Below, in pieces: positions 7,150 through 15,512 of a DNA stretch of 33,447 bases. Origin of the DNA: an uncultured Saprospiraceae bacterium (GTDB lineage Bacteria; Bacteroidota; Bacteroidia; Chitinophagales; Saprospiraceae); the NCBI GenBank assembly GCA_937125475.1, contig CAKZLL010000319.1, positions 1 through 33,447 of the forward strand. The letters run 5' to 3'. The translations under genes were made by a program, and so were the position numbers. The notes under the pieces are model-generated. The model made no database searches, had not been told where the DNA came from, and saw only the letters and a list, made by a program, of their open reading frames with translations. The first letter of the stretch is position 1. The number at the start of each line of letters is the position of its first letter.

Positions 7150-8709
7150 TTACACCCAAATCGCAAATATTCTTTTTCCTTGAAAATTAATCCATTTTGA
7201 TGCCCAGTCTTTCTTTTTTCGATCATCAAAAATAATTAGAAAACCAGTATCAACATTATGAATAGTTAAATAATCAGCTAGTTGGACTAACCCTTTTTTA
7301 TGGGCTTCTTTCCCATACCAACGTTTCATTTCAATGATATAGCGATGCTGGAAATACGTCACAACAACATCCAAACGTTTTTCCAAAGAAACTTGAACTT
7401 CCTTAAAAGAATAACCTTGTCCATTCAAAATCGGTGCAAGAAATGCCAAAAACAACAATCGACCATGATTTTCTAAGAATTTTTCATTCTTCTGGCTATA
7501 TTCTTCTTTCATAAATTGCTGAAACTTCAATAAAGCACTTTCTAAATCTAAAGCATTATCATTTAATAAAAAATGAAGACCGTAAGTATTCGCAGAGGAA
7601 ATGTGATTGGTAATTGTTTTGGAGGTCATATAATTATAAATCAACTGCTCATATATTCGATTATGGATGCGTACACGCCCATTTGATTTAAAAACGCCAT
7701 AAATAATACCCTGATGAATCACAGGATTATGTTGATTAAATGGAACGTGATCACCATTCAAAATTATGCGATAAACCAATTGATATAAATCCGTATTATT
7801 TTCAAGATTTTTAATTAAACTATCAAAATTCGTGTTATTCTGTTTGAGTAATAAAAGTAAAGCCGCTTCGACATCCTCAATCGTCCAAACACCATTATTC
7901 CTTTTTGAAAAAATCTTCTCCGCAATAATCTGGCATAAGCGACTAATTAAAAATGGATAACCCGATGTATAATAATGTAATCGTTGGGCTATTTTAGCAA
8001 AATCCATTGTTACATTTTCGGCTTCGCTATACTGAACTAACATCGTTTCAATCTCATTAGGATGAAAACTCATATCAACCTCAAAATCAATAGCAATATT
8101 CCATGGGCTATTAAATTCTGCTGCTTCGGCATTAGATTTTTTGTATTTTAAAGATTTAATATCATGAACGCCAGCAAGGATAATGCTGTGAAATGTAGCG
8201 TTTTCAGGATTGAAACGCGCTAAATATTTAGTACGCAACATCGCCAAGAACTCCAAAAAAGAATAATAATTAGAATGCGCATCAACCTCATCAATCAATA
8301 AAACAATTTTTTGATTGACGCGGTGAGTAAATGTTGTAATGGCATCTGATAAAGTATCCATATTTTGGATGGAAGGCGTTAAATTATTTAAAAAATGAAA
8401 TAATTCTGTATTTTGATGTTTAATATGACTAGTCATTCTATTCCAAAACATTTTGGCGAAAGCCTCATTACTTTCTTGACCACCCGTAATTTCAAAGCTT
8501 AATCTAATAGAAAGGTATTCTTCGGAAGCTTTTAATTGCTTTTCTAAAAAAAACAAAGTCGTTGTTTTTCCAAATTGACGAGGACGATTGATTGTGAAGT
8601 ATTCTCCAAATTCAATAAGTTCCATTACTGATTCAAGTTGCCTTAAATTAATCATCATATAATGAACATGAGGATAACAAACACCAGTTGTATTAAATCT
8701 TTTTTTCAT
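7150..8709 (-). CDS. AAA-like ATPase with C-terminal PD-(D/E)XK nuclease-like domain (DUF1703 type)
   Basis: A 519-residue two-domain protein. The N-terminal ATPase has a Walker A-like loop NRPRQFGKTTT (41-51) and a Walker B strand VLLIDEVD (136-143). This is the AAA-ATPase_like pattern found in a family that is often multicopy in Bacteroidota and other gut or marine bacteria. The C-terminal part (about 416-519) carries a nuclease-like signature: D447 (RLDVVV), E460-x-K462 (IIEMK) and Q476...Y480 (QLADYL). The function of the family is unknown; defence or mobile-element roles have been suspected. A TATATTTG promoter box lies 18 bp before the start. Related palindromes flank the gene on both sides (7112-7133, 8756-8779), which hints that it may have arrived or moved as a unit. 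Confidence 0.85.
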   Translation of the reverse strand: MKKRFNTTGVCYPHVHYMMINLRQLESVMELIEFGEYFTINRPRQFGKTTTLFFLEKQLKASEEYLSIRLSFEITGGQESNEAFAKMFWNRMTSHIKHQNTELFHFLNNLTPSIQNMDTLSDAITTFTHRVNQKIVLLIDEVDAHSNYYSFLEFLAMLRTKYLARFNPENATFHSIILAGVHDIKSLKYKKSNAEAAEFNSPWNIAIDFEVDMSFHPNEIETMLVQYSEAENVTMDFAKIAQRLHYYTSGYPFLISRLCQIIAEKIFSKRNNGVWTIEDVEAALLLLLKQNNTNFDSLIKNLENNTDLYQLVYRIILNGDHVPFNQHNPVIHQGIIYGVFKSNGRVRIHNRIYEQLIYNYMTSKTITNHISSANTYGLHFLLNDNALDLESALLKFQQFMKEEYSQKNEKFLENHGRLLFLAFLAPILNGQGYSFKEVQVSLEKRLDVVVTYFQHRYIIEMKRWYGKEAHKKGLVQLADYLTIHNVDTGFLIIFDDRKKKDWASKWINFQGKRIFAIWV

Positions 8710-8726
8710 TTTGCCTTACTTTGATA

Positions 8727-8734
8727 CAAATATA
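8727..8734 (-). promoter_or_regulatory. -7 promoter box of the ATPase gene
   Basis: The minus strand reads TATATTTG, a full match to TAnnTTTG. It would place the transcript start only about 10 bases before the ATG at 8709. The nearest TTTG upstream (8760-8763) is 25 bp away, somewhat far, and lies in the flanking palindrome. Confidence 0.4.
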
Positions 8735-8755
8735 AGATAAATTCACGGAGGGAAA

Positions 8756-8779
8756 AGGGCAAAGAAATGCCTTTGCCCT
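8756..8779. repeat. palindromic repeat, copy 2 flanking the ATPase gene
   Basis: Arms AGGGCAAAG (8756-8764) and CTTTGCCCT (8771-8779) surround AAATGC. The right half and the following bases, TGCCTTTGCCCTATGAATA, match the copy at 7112-7143 with very few changes. This copy lies between the divergent ATPase and acetyltransferase genes. Confidence 0.7.
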
Positions 8780-8795
8780 ATGAATAAAATTATTT

Positions 8796-9272
8796 ATGAT
8801 AAAAAAATACGAACCAATTCATCGGGAACGCTGTCTTGAAATTTTTGAAAGTAACTGCCCTAAATTTTTTGATATAACAGAAAAAGAGAGCTTATTACAT
8901 TGGCTCGACGGACAAGAGAATAATCAAAATGCTTATGAAAATACGAATACTGAGTATTACTACGTCATTATGAATGAAAGTGAAATTATCGGTTGTGGCG
9001 GTTTTTATACTATGAAAGATGAGCTTTGCGCAAAAATATCTTGGGGAATGATCGACCGAAATTTCCATAAAAAAGGTTTTGGTCGCACCTTATCCTTGTT
9101 TAGATTAAAGGAAATTCAAGAAAAATACCCTAATCACGTCATTGCTTTAGACACATCTCAACATACTTTTCCTTTCTATGAAAAATTGGGTTTTATCACC
9201 AAAAAAATAACTCCAAATAGTTATGGAATAGGTTTAGATCGCTATGATATGATTATGAAAGCAAAACAATGA
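8796..9272 (+). CDS. GNAT-family N-acetyltransferase
   Basis: A 158-residue single-domain GNAT protein, the normal length. The acetyl-CoA loop is HKKGFGRTL (motif A, about 92-100, of the form Q/RxxGxG/A), preceded by the strand ISWGMIDRNF. The C-terminal motif B strand is HVIALDTSQHTFPFYEKLGF, where FYEKLGF is the classical end of the fold. The substrate is unknown. The gene is divergent from the ATPase gene and 53 bp upstream of the AddB-like gene, with which it may share a message. Confidence 0.9.
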   Translation: MIKKYEPIHRERCLEIFESNCPKFFDITEKESLLHWLDGQENNQNAYENTNTEYYYVIMNESEIIGCGGFYTMKDELCAKISWGMIDRNFHKKGFGRTLSLFRLKEIQEKYPNHVIALDTSQHTFPFYEKLGFITKKITPNSYGIGLDRYDMIMKAKQ

Positions 9273-9325
9273 AACTATTTTTGTATTTTTATGACCTTCA
9301 ATTTAATTAATTATATAAGTATTTG

Positions 9326-12049
9326 ATGACCATATATTTTGGATTAGAACTCGATCAGTTAGTGTATCCTGAACACGAAAATGGCGGATATTGGTATTGT
9401 GGCGCAAAGCGAATATTGACTTTTTTAGAAACACATTTAGGATTGGGTGGTTATCCAACTAATAATGAGTTTTTGAGAATTGAGCAATTTCGTCAAGCGA
9501 TTCAGAAACACCAAAGCTTTGATGAAAAGGCTTTTTATCTCGCTTCTTTTGAGGCTGATCCGCTCGCTACTGCAACGGCTTTGCTCGATCGCCGAGATGA
9601 ATTAGTATTGGGAAATTGGAATTTTATTCCTACTCCAAAAACGCCTGTTCGACTACGAACGCTTGCCGAAATCGAAAATATTGCTCAAACTGGTGAGAAT
9701 GGTTTAGGGCTAAGTATGGGCTTTTCGGATAGATGGTTGGCGGTAGAAAAGACATTGCCTACTCGCACTATTCCGCTCGAAAAAGTATGGATTAATGAAC
9801 CGTTTGATTTATTGCCAGATTATATCAAACGATTGATTTCTATTTTAAAAAAGAAGAATATCGCAGTAGAATCTGTTCATCATGATGTAAAAACAGAAGC
9901 GACAGATTTAGGCTTTTTTAAAAATAGCATTACTCAAAAAGCACAAAACGGCAAAGCTAAAGGAGATGGTTCGTTAGTGATCTTGAAATCGAAAAGAGGT
10001 CATGCTTTAGCGACATTTTTAGCCAAATTGTTCCAAAAAAATAGAAAATATCAGCCGCTTTGTCTTATTCCAGAAAAAAACCGCGCTTTAGATAATGCCT
10101 TGATTCAAGAAGGTTTGCCGAGTTTAGGCATTTTATCAGAATCATTGGCGCGTCCTTCTTTGCAAATTCTAAAACTTGCACCCGCCTTTTTGTGGAAACC
10201 GATTGATCCGTATAAAGTCATGGAGTTTGTTTCATTGACAGTCAAACCGCTTCGAGATGATTTGGCAAATATCATTGCAAATGAAATCGCTAGAACGCCT
10301 GGAATTAGAGGTGATCGTTGGCGTTTTATGATCAAAAATTACTTTGATGAACTAAAAGTACGCGCACTTTCTGATGAAGAAAAAAATATTGATGTGCTAG
10401 AAGTCCAGAATCAATATAGTTTTTGGTTTGGGCGAGATCGCTATGAAGTGACGGAAACTGTGCCGAAAGATATTGCCGCAGAGATTTTTGATTATGTTGG
10501 AAAATGGGCCAAAAAAGTCTATGAAAATGACAAGTCAAACCCTGCTTCTATGTTGGTTTTGAGTGAGCAGGCTTACCGAATTGTTGAATTAATTGAAACG
10601 TTGCCTATTCAAGAAGAGGCATTGAGTTATTTGCAATTGGAGCGAATTGTTCGGACGATTTACGAGCCGTCGCCAGTGAGTTTTAAAGAACGTGAAGTGG
10701 GCGATTTGAATTATATCCATCACAATAGTGCGATTATCGAGCCTGTTGATCAATTGCTTTGGTGGAATTTTTTGGATAATGAACCGCCTTATTTTTTTTC
10801 AAAATGGTATTTGCAAGAATATAATTATCTCGAAACGCTTCAAGTTTATTTGGATCGCCCGAAAATGCAAAATGATCGGTTACTTTGGCAGCGCATTCGT
10901 CCTGTGACTTATACGAACAAGCAGATTGTGTTCTGTTTGCCAGCAATGGTAGATGGAAGCACGGTTCATCCTCATCCTTTAATGGGAAATTTGGCGGCTT
11001 GCTTTGAAAACTTGGATGATTTGATTATTGATGTAGATGATTCGAATAATTTTGAATTGTTAGAAAAGTTAGGTTTAGCATTACCAAAAAAAGAGGCATT
11101 AAGTAATAAAACTTTTAATGAACCAAAGCCATTTTTGCGGATTTCACAAACGGAAATGCTCGAATCACGAGAAAGTGAATCATATACGAGTCTTGACGCA
11201 TTGATGTATTATCCTTACAAATGGGTTTTTCAATATAAGTTGAAACTCCGCAAATCGTCAATTTTGAGCATCGTTAAAGATTATACTTTAATGGGAAATC
11301 TGGCGCATAAGGTGTTTGAAAATATGTTTAGAAAAGAGGATGTGCTGGATTGGGACACGCCTAAAATTATGAATTGGATAGGAGCTGAGGCAAATTATGT
11401 GATGGAACGGGAAGGAGCCGTTTTGTTGATGTATGGTCGAGAGCCAGAACGCGCTTCTTTTGTCAATAAATTGAAATTCGCAGCTTCAACATTGATTAAA
11501 ATGATCAAAAACAACGGCTGGAAAATTCAAGCGACCGAAAAGAAGTTGGAAGATACTTTTATGGAAATTGAAATTAAAGGCGTTGCGGATTTGGTTTTGG
11601 AGAATGAAAAAGGAGAATTAGCAATTATAGATTTGAAATGGAGCGGAGCAGCAAAACGCTTTCAACTCATTCGTAATCAAGAGGATTTGCAATTAGTGAT
11701 GTATTCTAAATTGTTGACCAAAAATGATGATTGGGCGCATACGGCGTTTTTCATTATGGAACAAGGCAAGATGATTTCACGCAATAACTTAGCTTTTAAA
11801 GAAGCGATGGCAGTTGATCCAAATGCCGACCATGAAGCTATTAACTTATCGATTTGGGAAAAAATAAAAGCGACTTATCAATGGCGAATGAAGCAGCTTG
11901 AAGCAGGAAGTATTGAAATTCGTACCGAACAAACTTTACTTGATATTGAAGAACAAATGACTGCCGAAGAACTTATGGCGTTATTGGAAATGAAAAGTAA
12001 AAACGCCCGTTATGATGATTTCAAGGCTTTAATTGGTGTTTTGGAATAA
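9326..12049 (+). CDS. PD-(D/E)XK nuclease family protein, AddB-like
   Basis: A 907-residue protein whose C-terminal part has the RecB/AddB-type nuclease core. A histidine lies in MGNLAHKVFENMF (near residue 660), an aspartate in GVADLVL (about 756), D-x-K in IIDLKW (about 769-771), and QLVMYSKL supplies the Q-x3-Y motif. The N-terminal two thirds have no Walker A, as expected for the inactivated-helicase half of AddB-like proteins. Such proteins usually work with an AddA/UvrD-type helicase in double-strand break repair; none is in the window. ATG at 9326 is preferred to the TTG just before it. A TATTTTTG box at 9276-9283 could be its own -7 element, but no -33 partner is evident. Confidence is high for the nuclease domain and moderate for the AddB role. 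Confidence 0.85.
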   Translation: MTIYFGLELDQLVYPEHENGGYWYCGAKRILTFLETHLGLGGYPTNNEFLRIEQFRQAIQKHQSFDEKAFYLASFEADPLATATALLDRRDELVLGNWNFIPTPKTPVRLRTLAEIENIAQTGENGLGLSMGFSDRWLAVEKTLPTRTIPLEKVWINEPFDLLPDYIKRLISILKKKNIAVESVHHDVKTEATDLGFFKNSITQKAQNGKAKGDGSLVILKSKRGHALATFLAKLFQKNRKYQPLCLIPEKNRALDNALIQEGLPSLGILSESLARPSLQILKLAPAFLWKPIDPYKVMEFVSLTVKPLRDDLANIIANEIARTPGIRGDRWRFMIKNYFDELKVRALSDEEKNIDVLEVQNQYSFWFGRDRYEVTETVPKDIAAEIFDYVGKWAKKVYENDKSNPASMLVLSEQAYRIVELIETLPIQEEALSYLQLERIVRTIYEPSPVSFKEREVGDLNYIHHNSAIIEPVDQLLWWNFLDNEPPYFFSKWYLQEYNYLETLQVYLDRPKMQNDRLLWQRIRPVTYTNKQIVFCLPAMVDGSTVHPHPLMGNLAACFENLDDLIIDVDDSNNFELLEKLGLALPKKEALSNKTFNEPKPFLRISQTEMLESRESESYTSLDALMYYPYKWVFQYKLKLRKSSILSIVKDYTLMGNLAHKVFENMFRKEDVLDWDTPKIMNWIGAEANYVMEREGAVLLMYGREPERASFVNKLKFAASTLIKMIKNNGWKIQATEKKLEDTFMEIEIKGVADLVLENEKGELAIIDLKWSGAAKRFQLIRNQEDLQLVMYSKLLTKNDDWAHTAFFIMEQGKMISRNNLAFKEAMAVDPNADHEAINLSIWEKIKATYQWRMKQLEAGSIEIRTEQTLLDIEEQMTAEELMALLEMKSKNARYDDFKALIGVLE

Positions 12050-12052
12050 AAA

Positions 12053-12094
12053 GATTGTCATGATTGTTAGATTGTGCCGCTTCGCTGATTGTTA
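12053..12094. repeat. inverted copies of the 8-bp unit
   Basis: GATTGTCA (12053-12060), GATTGTTA followed by GATTGT (12062-12075) and GATTGTTA (12087-12094) are reverse complements of the TAACAATC unit in the array about 40 bp downstream. A transcript could pair 14 bases (12062-12075) with any register of the array. The stretch starts right after the AddB-like stop codon, so a terminator or mRNA 3'-end role is possible. Confidence 0.6.
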
Positions 12095-12133
12095 GAGTTT
12101 TATGAAACATTATTCAGTTTCTTTAGTAAAGAT

Positions 12134-12213
12134 TAACAATCTAACAATCTAACAATCTAACAATCTAACAATCTAACAATCTAACAATCTAACAATCTAA
12201 CAATCTAACAATA
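12134..12213. repeat. tandem array of nine TAACAATC units plus one degenerate unit
   Basis: Nine perfect 8-bp copies run from 12134 to 12205 and a tenth, TAACAATA, ends at 12213. Such perfect short arrays change length by slipped-strand replication. Eight is not a multiple of three, but the array is outside any ORF, so any effect would be on spacing or RNA structure. It is too short in unit length and lacks spacers, so it is not CRISPR. Confidence 0.9.
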
Positions 12214-12302
12214 CCTCTTTTAGTACTTTTCCATTAAATAACTAGTCATATAGGCCCAGTCTTGAATAATACCTTTTTTAAAATTAAAAAATCGGAGCTA
12301 TT

Positions 12303-12392
12303 ATACGCATTTCAATTAAATATGTCGCATATAAAAATTATCAATGAAACTAAAATTTTTATTTATATGCCATCGTCAATTGAAATGCGTAT
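12303..12392. repeat. 90-bp imperfect palindrome with 15-bp terminal inverted repeats (MITE-like)
   Basis: ATACGCATTTCAATT (12303-12317) is the exact reverse complement of 12378-12392. Inner segments also pair: GCATAT with ATATGC, and ATAAAAATT with AATTTTTAT. The whole block can therefore fold as one long hairpin. It has no coding capacity. The size, AT richness and terminal repeats suit a miniature inverted-repeat element or a large extragenic palindrome. No clear target-site duplication is visible. Confidence 0.6.
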
Positions 12393-12478
12393 GAGTATAA
12401 TTTTTTCGTTTAAATACCTAAAATAGTATAGAAATCTTCAGTTATATCTAGCCTGTCAAATGTTAAAGTTTGTTCTTT

Positions 12479-12524
12479 AACTAAATTTTTAGTTATAAAA
12501 ACTTGATTAACTAAGAATTTAGTT
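12479..12524. promoter_or_regulatory. two palindromic operator-like sites 30 bp apart
   Basis: AACTAA-N4-TTAGTT occurs at 12479-12494 and again at 12509-12524, inside a 23-bp direct repeat (12477-12499 and 12507-12529, four mismatches). The 30-bp spacing is close to three helical turns. The second site lies between the -33 and -7 boxes of the DUF1573 promoter, the position of a repressor or a tandem-bound regulator. Confidence 0.5.
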
Positions 12525-12533
12525 ATAGATTTG
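12503..12533 (+). promoter_or_regulatory. promoter of the DUF1573 gene
   Basis: TTG at 12503-12505 and TAGATTTG at 12526-12533 (full TAnnTTTG match) are separated by 20 bp, as expected for the Bacteroidota housekeeping sigma factor. The predicted transcript would start near 12540, giving a 5' UTR of about 54 bases. Confidence 0.5.
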
Positions 12534-12593
12534 TTTTAAGCAATTGAGAAGAAACAATTGTAATCATCAAAATTTATTTAAAATAATTCAACA

Positions 12594-13007
12594 ATGAAAA
12601 AATCAATGTTAATCACGTTTGCGTTATGCCTAATAATTGGTGTAGCAGCACAAGGACAAAGCCACAAAGTCAGTGCATTTGCAGGAGTTGTGCCGATGGC
12701 AAAAGCCTATTCTTTAGACAAAAAAGAAAATAATTTTGGTACAATAAAGAAGGGAACGCCTGTGAAAGCTAGTTTTGTTATTAAAAATACGAGCTTAACC
12801 GAGCCGTTGATTTTGAAAAAAGTCAAAGCAACTTGTGGTTGTACTGCTACGGGATATTCTAAAGAGCCAATTCCGCCAGGAGGCAGCACGATTATCAAAG
12901 CGACTTACAATGCTGCAAAAGCAGGGAGTTTTACAAAAAGCGTGATGGTTTATACTAATTTTAGTGACAAACCAGAGGTTTTGTATTTGAAAGGAAAAGT
13001 GCAATAA
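12594..13007 (+). CDS. exported DUF1573 domain protein
   Basis: A 137-residue protein with a signal peptide (MKKSMLITFALCLIIGVAAQGQS, cleavage near 20-23) and then one DUF1573 domain. The family hallmarks are visible: NFGTIKKG (about 47-54), FVIKNTS, the CGCT motif (KATCGCTATGYS, about 80-91), PPGGS and VYTNFSD. DUF1573 is an Ig-like extracytoplasmic fold very common in Bacteroidota, with no defined biochemical function. The gene is monocistronic, with its own promoter and a strong terminator five bases downstream. Tandem palindromes over its promoter suggest tight control. Confidence 0.95.
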   Translation: MKKSMLITFALCLIIGVAAQGQSHKVSAFAGVVPMAKAYSLDKKENNFGTIKKGTPVKASFVIKNTSLTEPLILKKVKATCGCTATGYSKEPIPPGGSTIIKATYNAAKAGSFTKSVMVYTNFSDKPEVLYLKGKVQ

Positions 13008-13011
13008 TAAA

Positions 13012-13044
13012 AAGGATTGGATCTCTTCAAGAGATCCAATCCTT
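13012..13044. terminator. bidirectional terminator between DUF1573 and GH3 genes
   Basis: Sixteen-base arms AAGGATTGGATCTCTT and its exact complement surround a single C (13028), so the real loop will be a few bases longer. A-rich bases precede it and AAATTCTAATT follows. It lies between two convergent genes and can serve both. Confidence 0.9.
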
Positions 13045-13068
13045 AAATTCTAATTAAATAATCACTCT

Positions 13069-15345
13069 TTATAATTGCGCTAAAATTTCTTGCAATTGTG
13101 CTTCTGAAATCCTACCATTAGAAACTGCTTCAATTTTATAAAAAGGCATATCATTGAAAATATACACAAAAAACTGTTTGATTTCCTGTTGTTTTTCTGG
13201 CTGATCGTCTGGAACACTTCTAGTCGCAAAGGCTAGTAAATCTTCATAAATCGGTTGCACAAGCGGTTGTCCTACTGGATGCGCCAAAAATTCCTTGATT
13301 GTAGAATATTGATCTAAAGGTGGTAATTGATTGTGAACTGTGTGAATATGAATGGTTTTTTGTAAACGAATATCCGTAGAAGACGCGCCAATCAATAGAT
13401 TAAAATTGCCTTTTTCTACTTTCCAGCTTTTAGAAATCGGATCATAGAAAGCAAAATCACGACGGTTCAATTCAAACTTGATTTCTTTTGTTTCGTTAGG
13501 AGCTAGAGCGATTTTTGCAAAGTGCTTTAGTTCTTTTTCTGGTCGAATGATAGATGATTCTACGTCTTGAATATATAGTTGAGCGCTCTCTTTCCCTGTT
13601 GTTTTTCCTGTATTGGTAATTGAAAATTGAACAATAAGAAGCCCATTATCAGCGATTTTACTATTAGAAACCATCAAATTACTATACTCAAAAGTCGTGT
13701 AAGACAAGCCATGACCGAAAGGAAAAAGTGGTTTGATTTTCTTTTTTTCAAAATAACGATAGCCAACAAAAATCCCCTCACTATACTTTACTTCCTTTGC
13801 CGTTCCTGGGAAATGTAAAAACGATGGACTATCTTCCAAGCGAATAGGAAAAGTTTCAGTCAATTTGCCAGAAGGATTAATTTTCCCTGTTAGAATATTT
13901 GCCATTGCTGCACCTCCACCTTGACCAAATAACCAACCTTCAACCACTGTCGATGCTTCATTAAGCCACGGCATTTCTACGGGTGAACCATTTGTTAATA
14001 TAACAATTGTATTGGGCTGAACCTTTAAAATTTGCTCAACTAAAGTGCGATGACTTTCTGGAAGTTTGATGTGTTTTCTATCGATGCCTTCTGTCTCGAA
14101 ACTTTCGGGCAAACCGACACAGATTATCGCTAATTCTGAATTTTGAGCTGTTTTAACTGCTTCCGAAATCAACTGATCATCAACTTTGTGGGCTTTGTCA
14201 TACCCTGCAGCATAGGTCAAATTACCGTTTGGCAATTGAGCCGAAAGGCTATCGAACAAATTATCAACGTCGGTCGGAATGACGCGCGAACTACCCGAAC
14301 CTTGAAAACGAGGTTGTTGAGAAAATTGCCCAATAACGGCAATTGAAGCCGTTTTTTGAGTGTCAAGTGGCAATAAATTCGCTTCATTTTTTAATAAAAC
14401 AATACCTTCACTTGCTGCTTCTTGCGCTAATTGATGATGTTCTTTTGTATTAAATGTGGCGTTTTCTTGTTTCGCATCCTGTAATGTTAAAATAATATTG
14501 AGCCATTCAGTAAGTACTTCATCTAATCGACTTTCGTCCAAATTTCCATTGCGAACAGCCTCGATGATTTTTCTATCATTCACGCCTTCATTCCCAGGCA
14601 TTTCTAGATGTAACCCAGCTTTAATTCCAGCGACACGATCATGCACCGCGTCCCAATCTGACATTACAATACCTTTATATTGCCATTCTTTTTTGAGAAT
14701 ATCATGCAATAAATAAGTATTTTCAGACCCAAAAACACCATTAATTTTATTATAAGCACACATCAAAGTGTACGGCTGTGCTTTCTTGACTGCGATTTCA
14801 AAACCAGCTAAATAAATCTCTCTTAATGCACGTTCATCGACTTGGGCATTGATCGACATTCGTTCAAATTCCTGATTATTAGCCACATAGTGCTTTAATG
14901 AAGTACCAACACCTTGGCTTTGAATACCCGAAATAAGCGCGGCAGCCATTTCGCCCGAAACAATCGGATCTTCACTGAAATATTCAAAATTTCGCCCATT
15001 GAGTGGAGAACGTTTTATGTTCGCGCCTGGTCCAAGAAGAATTTGAACGCCTTGTGTTTGACACTCTTTTCCAATCGCTTCACCTACGCGCGTCAATAAA
15101 TCGGTATTCCATGAAGAAGCCAAACACGCAGCCGTCGGAAAACAAGTTGCTGGAAGGCTATTTCCAAAACCATCATCAGCTTCTCTACGCAGCCCGTGCG
15201 GACCATCGGTCATATATATAGATGGAATATTGAGCCGTTCAATCGGCTGACTGCTCCAGTTATTTTGCCCTGAGCATAAAGCGGCTTTTTCTTCTAAAGT
15301 GAGTTGAGTTAATAGTGATTCAATACGCGTTTTCATCAATAGCAT
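13069..15345 (-). CDS. glycoside hydrolase family 3 (beta-glucosidase type)
   Basis: A 758-residue GH3 enzyme, normal three-domain size. The N-terminal TIM-barrel part has TDGPHGLRRE (46-55), GPGANIKRSPLNGRNFEYFSEDP (about 105-127), KHYVANNQE and the nucleophile region VMSDWDAVHD with D230. The middle alpha/beta sandwich includes GSGSSRV and GLPESFETEGIDR, where the acid/base loop lies. The C-terminal fibronectin-III-like domain includes FPFGHGLSYTTFEYS. It probably removes beta-linked glucose or a similar sugar from oligosaccharides. No signal peptide is visible, so it is probably cytoplasmic and acts on imported oligosaccharides. No SusC/SusD pair or other glycosidase is nearby, so this is not a visible PUL. 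The start may be the ATG at 15345 or the internal ATG at 15336. Confidence 0.95.
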   Translation of the reverse strand: MLLMKTRIESLLTQLTLEEKAALCSGQNNWSSQPIERLNIPSIYMTDGPHGLRREADDGFGNSLPATCFPTAACLASSWNTDLLTRVGEAIGKECQTQGVQILLGPGANIKRSPLNGRNFEYFSEDPIVSGEMAAALISGIQSQGVGTSLKHYVANNQEFERMSINAQVDERALREIYLAGFEIAVKKAQPYTLMCAYNKINGVFGSENTYLLHDILKKEWQYKGIVMSDWDAVHDRVAGIKAGLHLEMPGNEGVNDRKIIEAVRNGNLDESRLDEVLTEWLNIILTLQDAKQENATFNTKEHHQLAQEAASEGIVLLKNEANLLPLDTQKTASIAVIGQFSQQPRFQGSGSSRVIPTDVDNLFDSLSAQLPNGNLTYAAGYDKAHKVDDQLISEAVKTAQNSELAIICVGLPESFETEGIDRKHIKLPESHRTLVEQILKVQPNTIVILTNGSPVEMPWLNEASTVVEGWLFGQGGGAAMANILTGKINPSGKLTETFPIRLEDSPSFLHFPGTAKEVKYSEGIFVGYRYFEKKKIKPLFPFGHGLSYTTFEYSNLMVSNSKIADNGLLIVQFSITNTGKTTGKESAQLYIQDVESSIIRPEKELKHFAKIALAPNETKEIKFELNRRDFAFYDPISKSWKVEKGNFNLLIGASSTDIRLQKTIHIHTVHNQLPPLDQYSTIKEFLAHPVGQPLVQPIYEDLLAFATRSVPDDQPEKQQEIKQFFVYIFNDMPFYKIEAVSNGRISEAQLQEILAQL

Positions 15346-15452
15346 TTTCTACAAATATTATATTAGTAAAAATTATAATTTGACTACAAAGTAAGCATTT
15401 TAGATCATAACTATAAAATAAAATGGGTTTTATCATTCATGAGGTAGTCAAA

Positions 15453-15471
15453 AACGATTATAATAATCGTT
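15453..15471. promoter_or_regulatory. palindrome upstream of the T9SS-exported protein gene
   Basis: AACGATTAT-A-ATAATCGTT is a perfect 9-bp inverted repeat with a one-base centre, 41 bp before the ATG at 15513. It is a possible operator. No matching promoter boxes were identified with confidence. Confidence 0.35.
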
Positions 15472-15512
15472 ATTAAACGGAATAGATTTTTAACACTAAA
15501 AATGTTTTGATT

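Larger units (their letters stand above)
12050..12593. other. repeat-rich intergenic region before the DUF1573 gene
   Basis: A 544-bp gap with no protein gene. It holds inverted GATTGTTA units (12053-12094), the (TAACAATC)9 array (12134-12213), a long hairpin (12303-12392) and a promoter with paired palindromes (12479-12533). Each is listed separately. Confidence 0.8.

Noticed and set aside
12134-12213. The tandem array looked at first like a CRISPR or iteron array.
   Set aside because: Units are 8 bp with no spacers, no cas genes are near, and there is no replication gene or DnaA box cluster.
13069-15345. Part of a polysaccharide utilisation locus.
   Set aside because: No SusC/SusD, sigma/anti-sigma or further glycosidase genes are adjacent, and the enzyme lacks a signal peptide.
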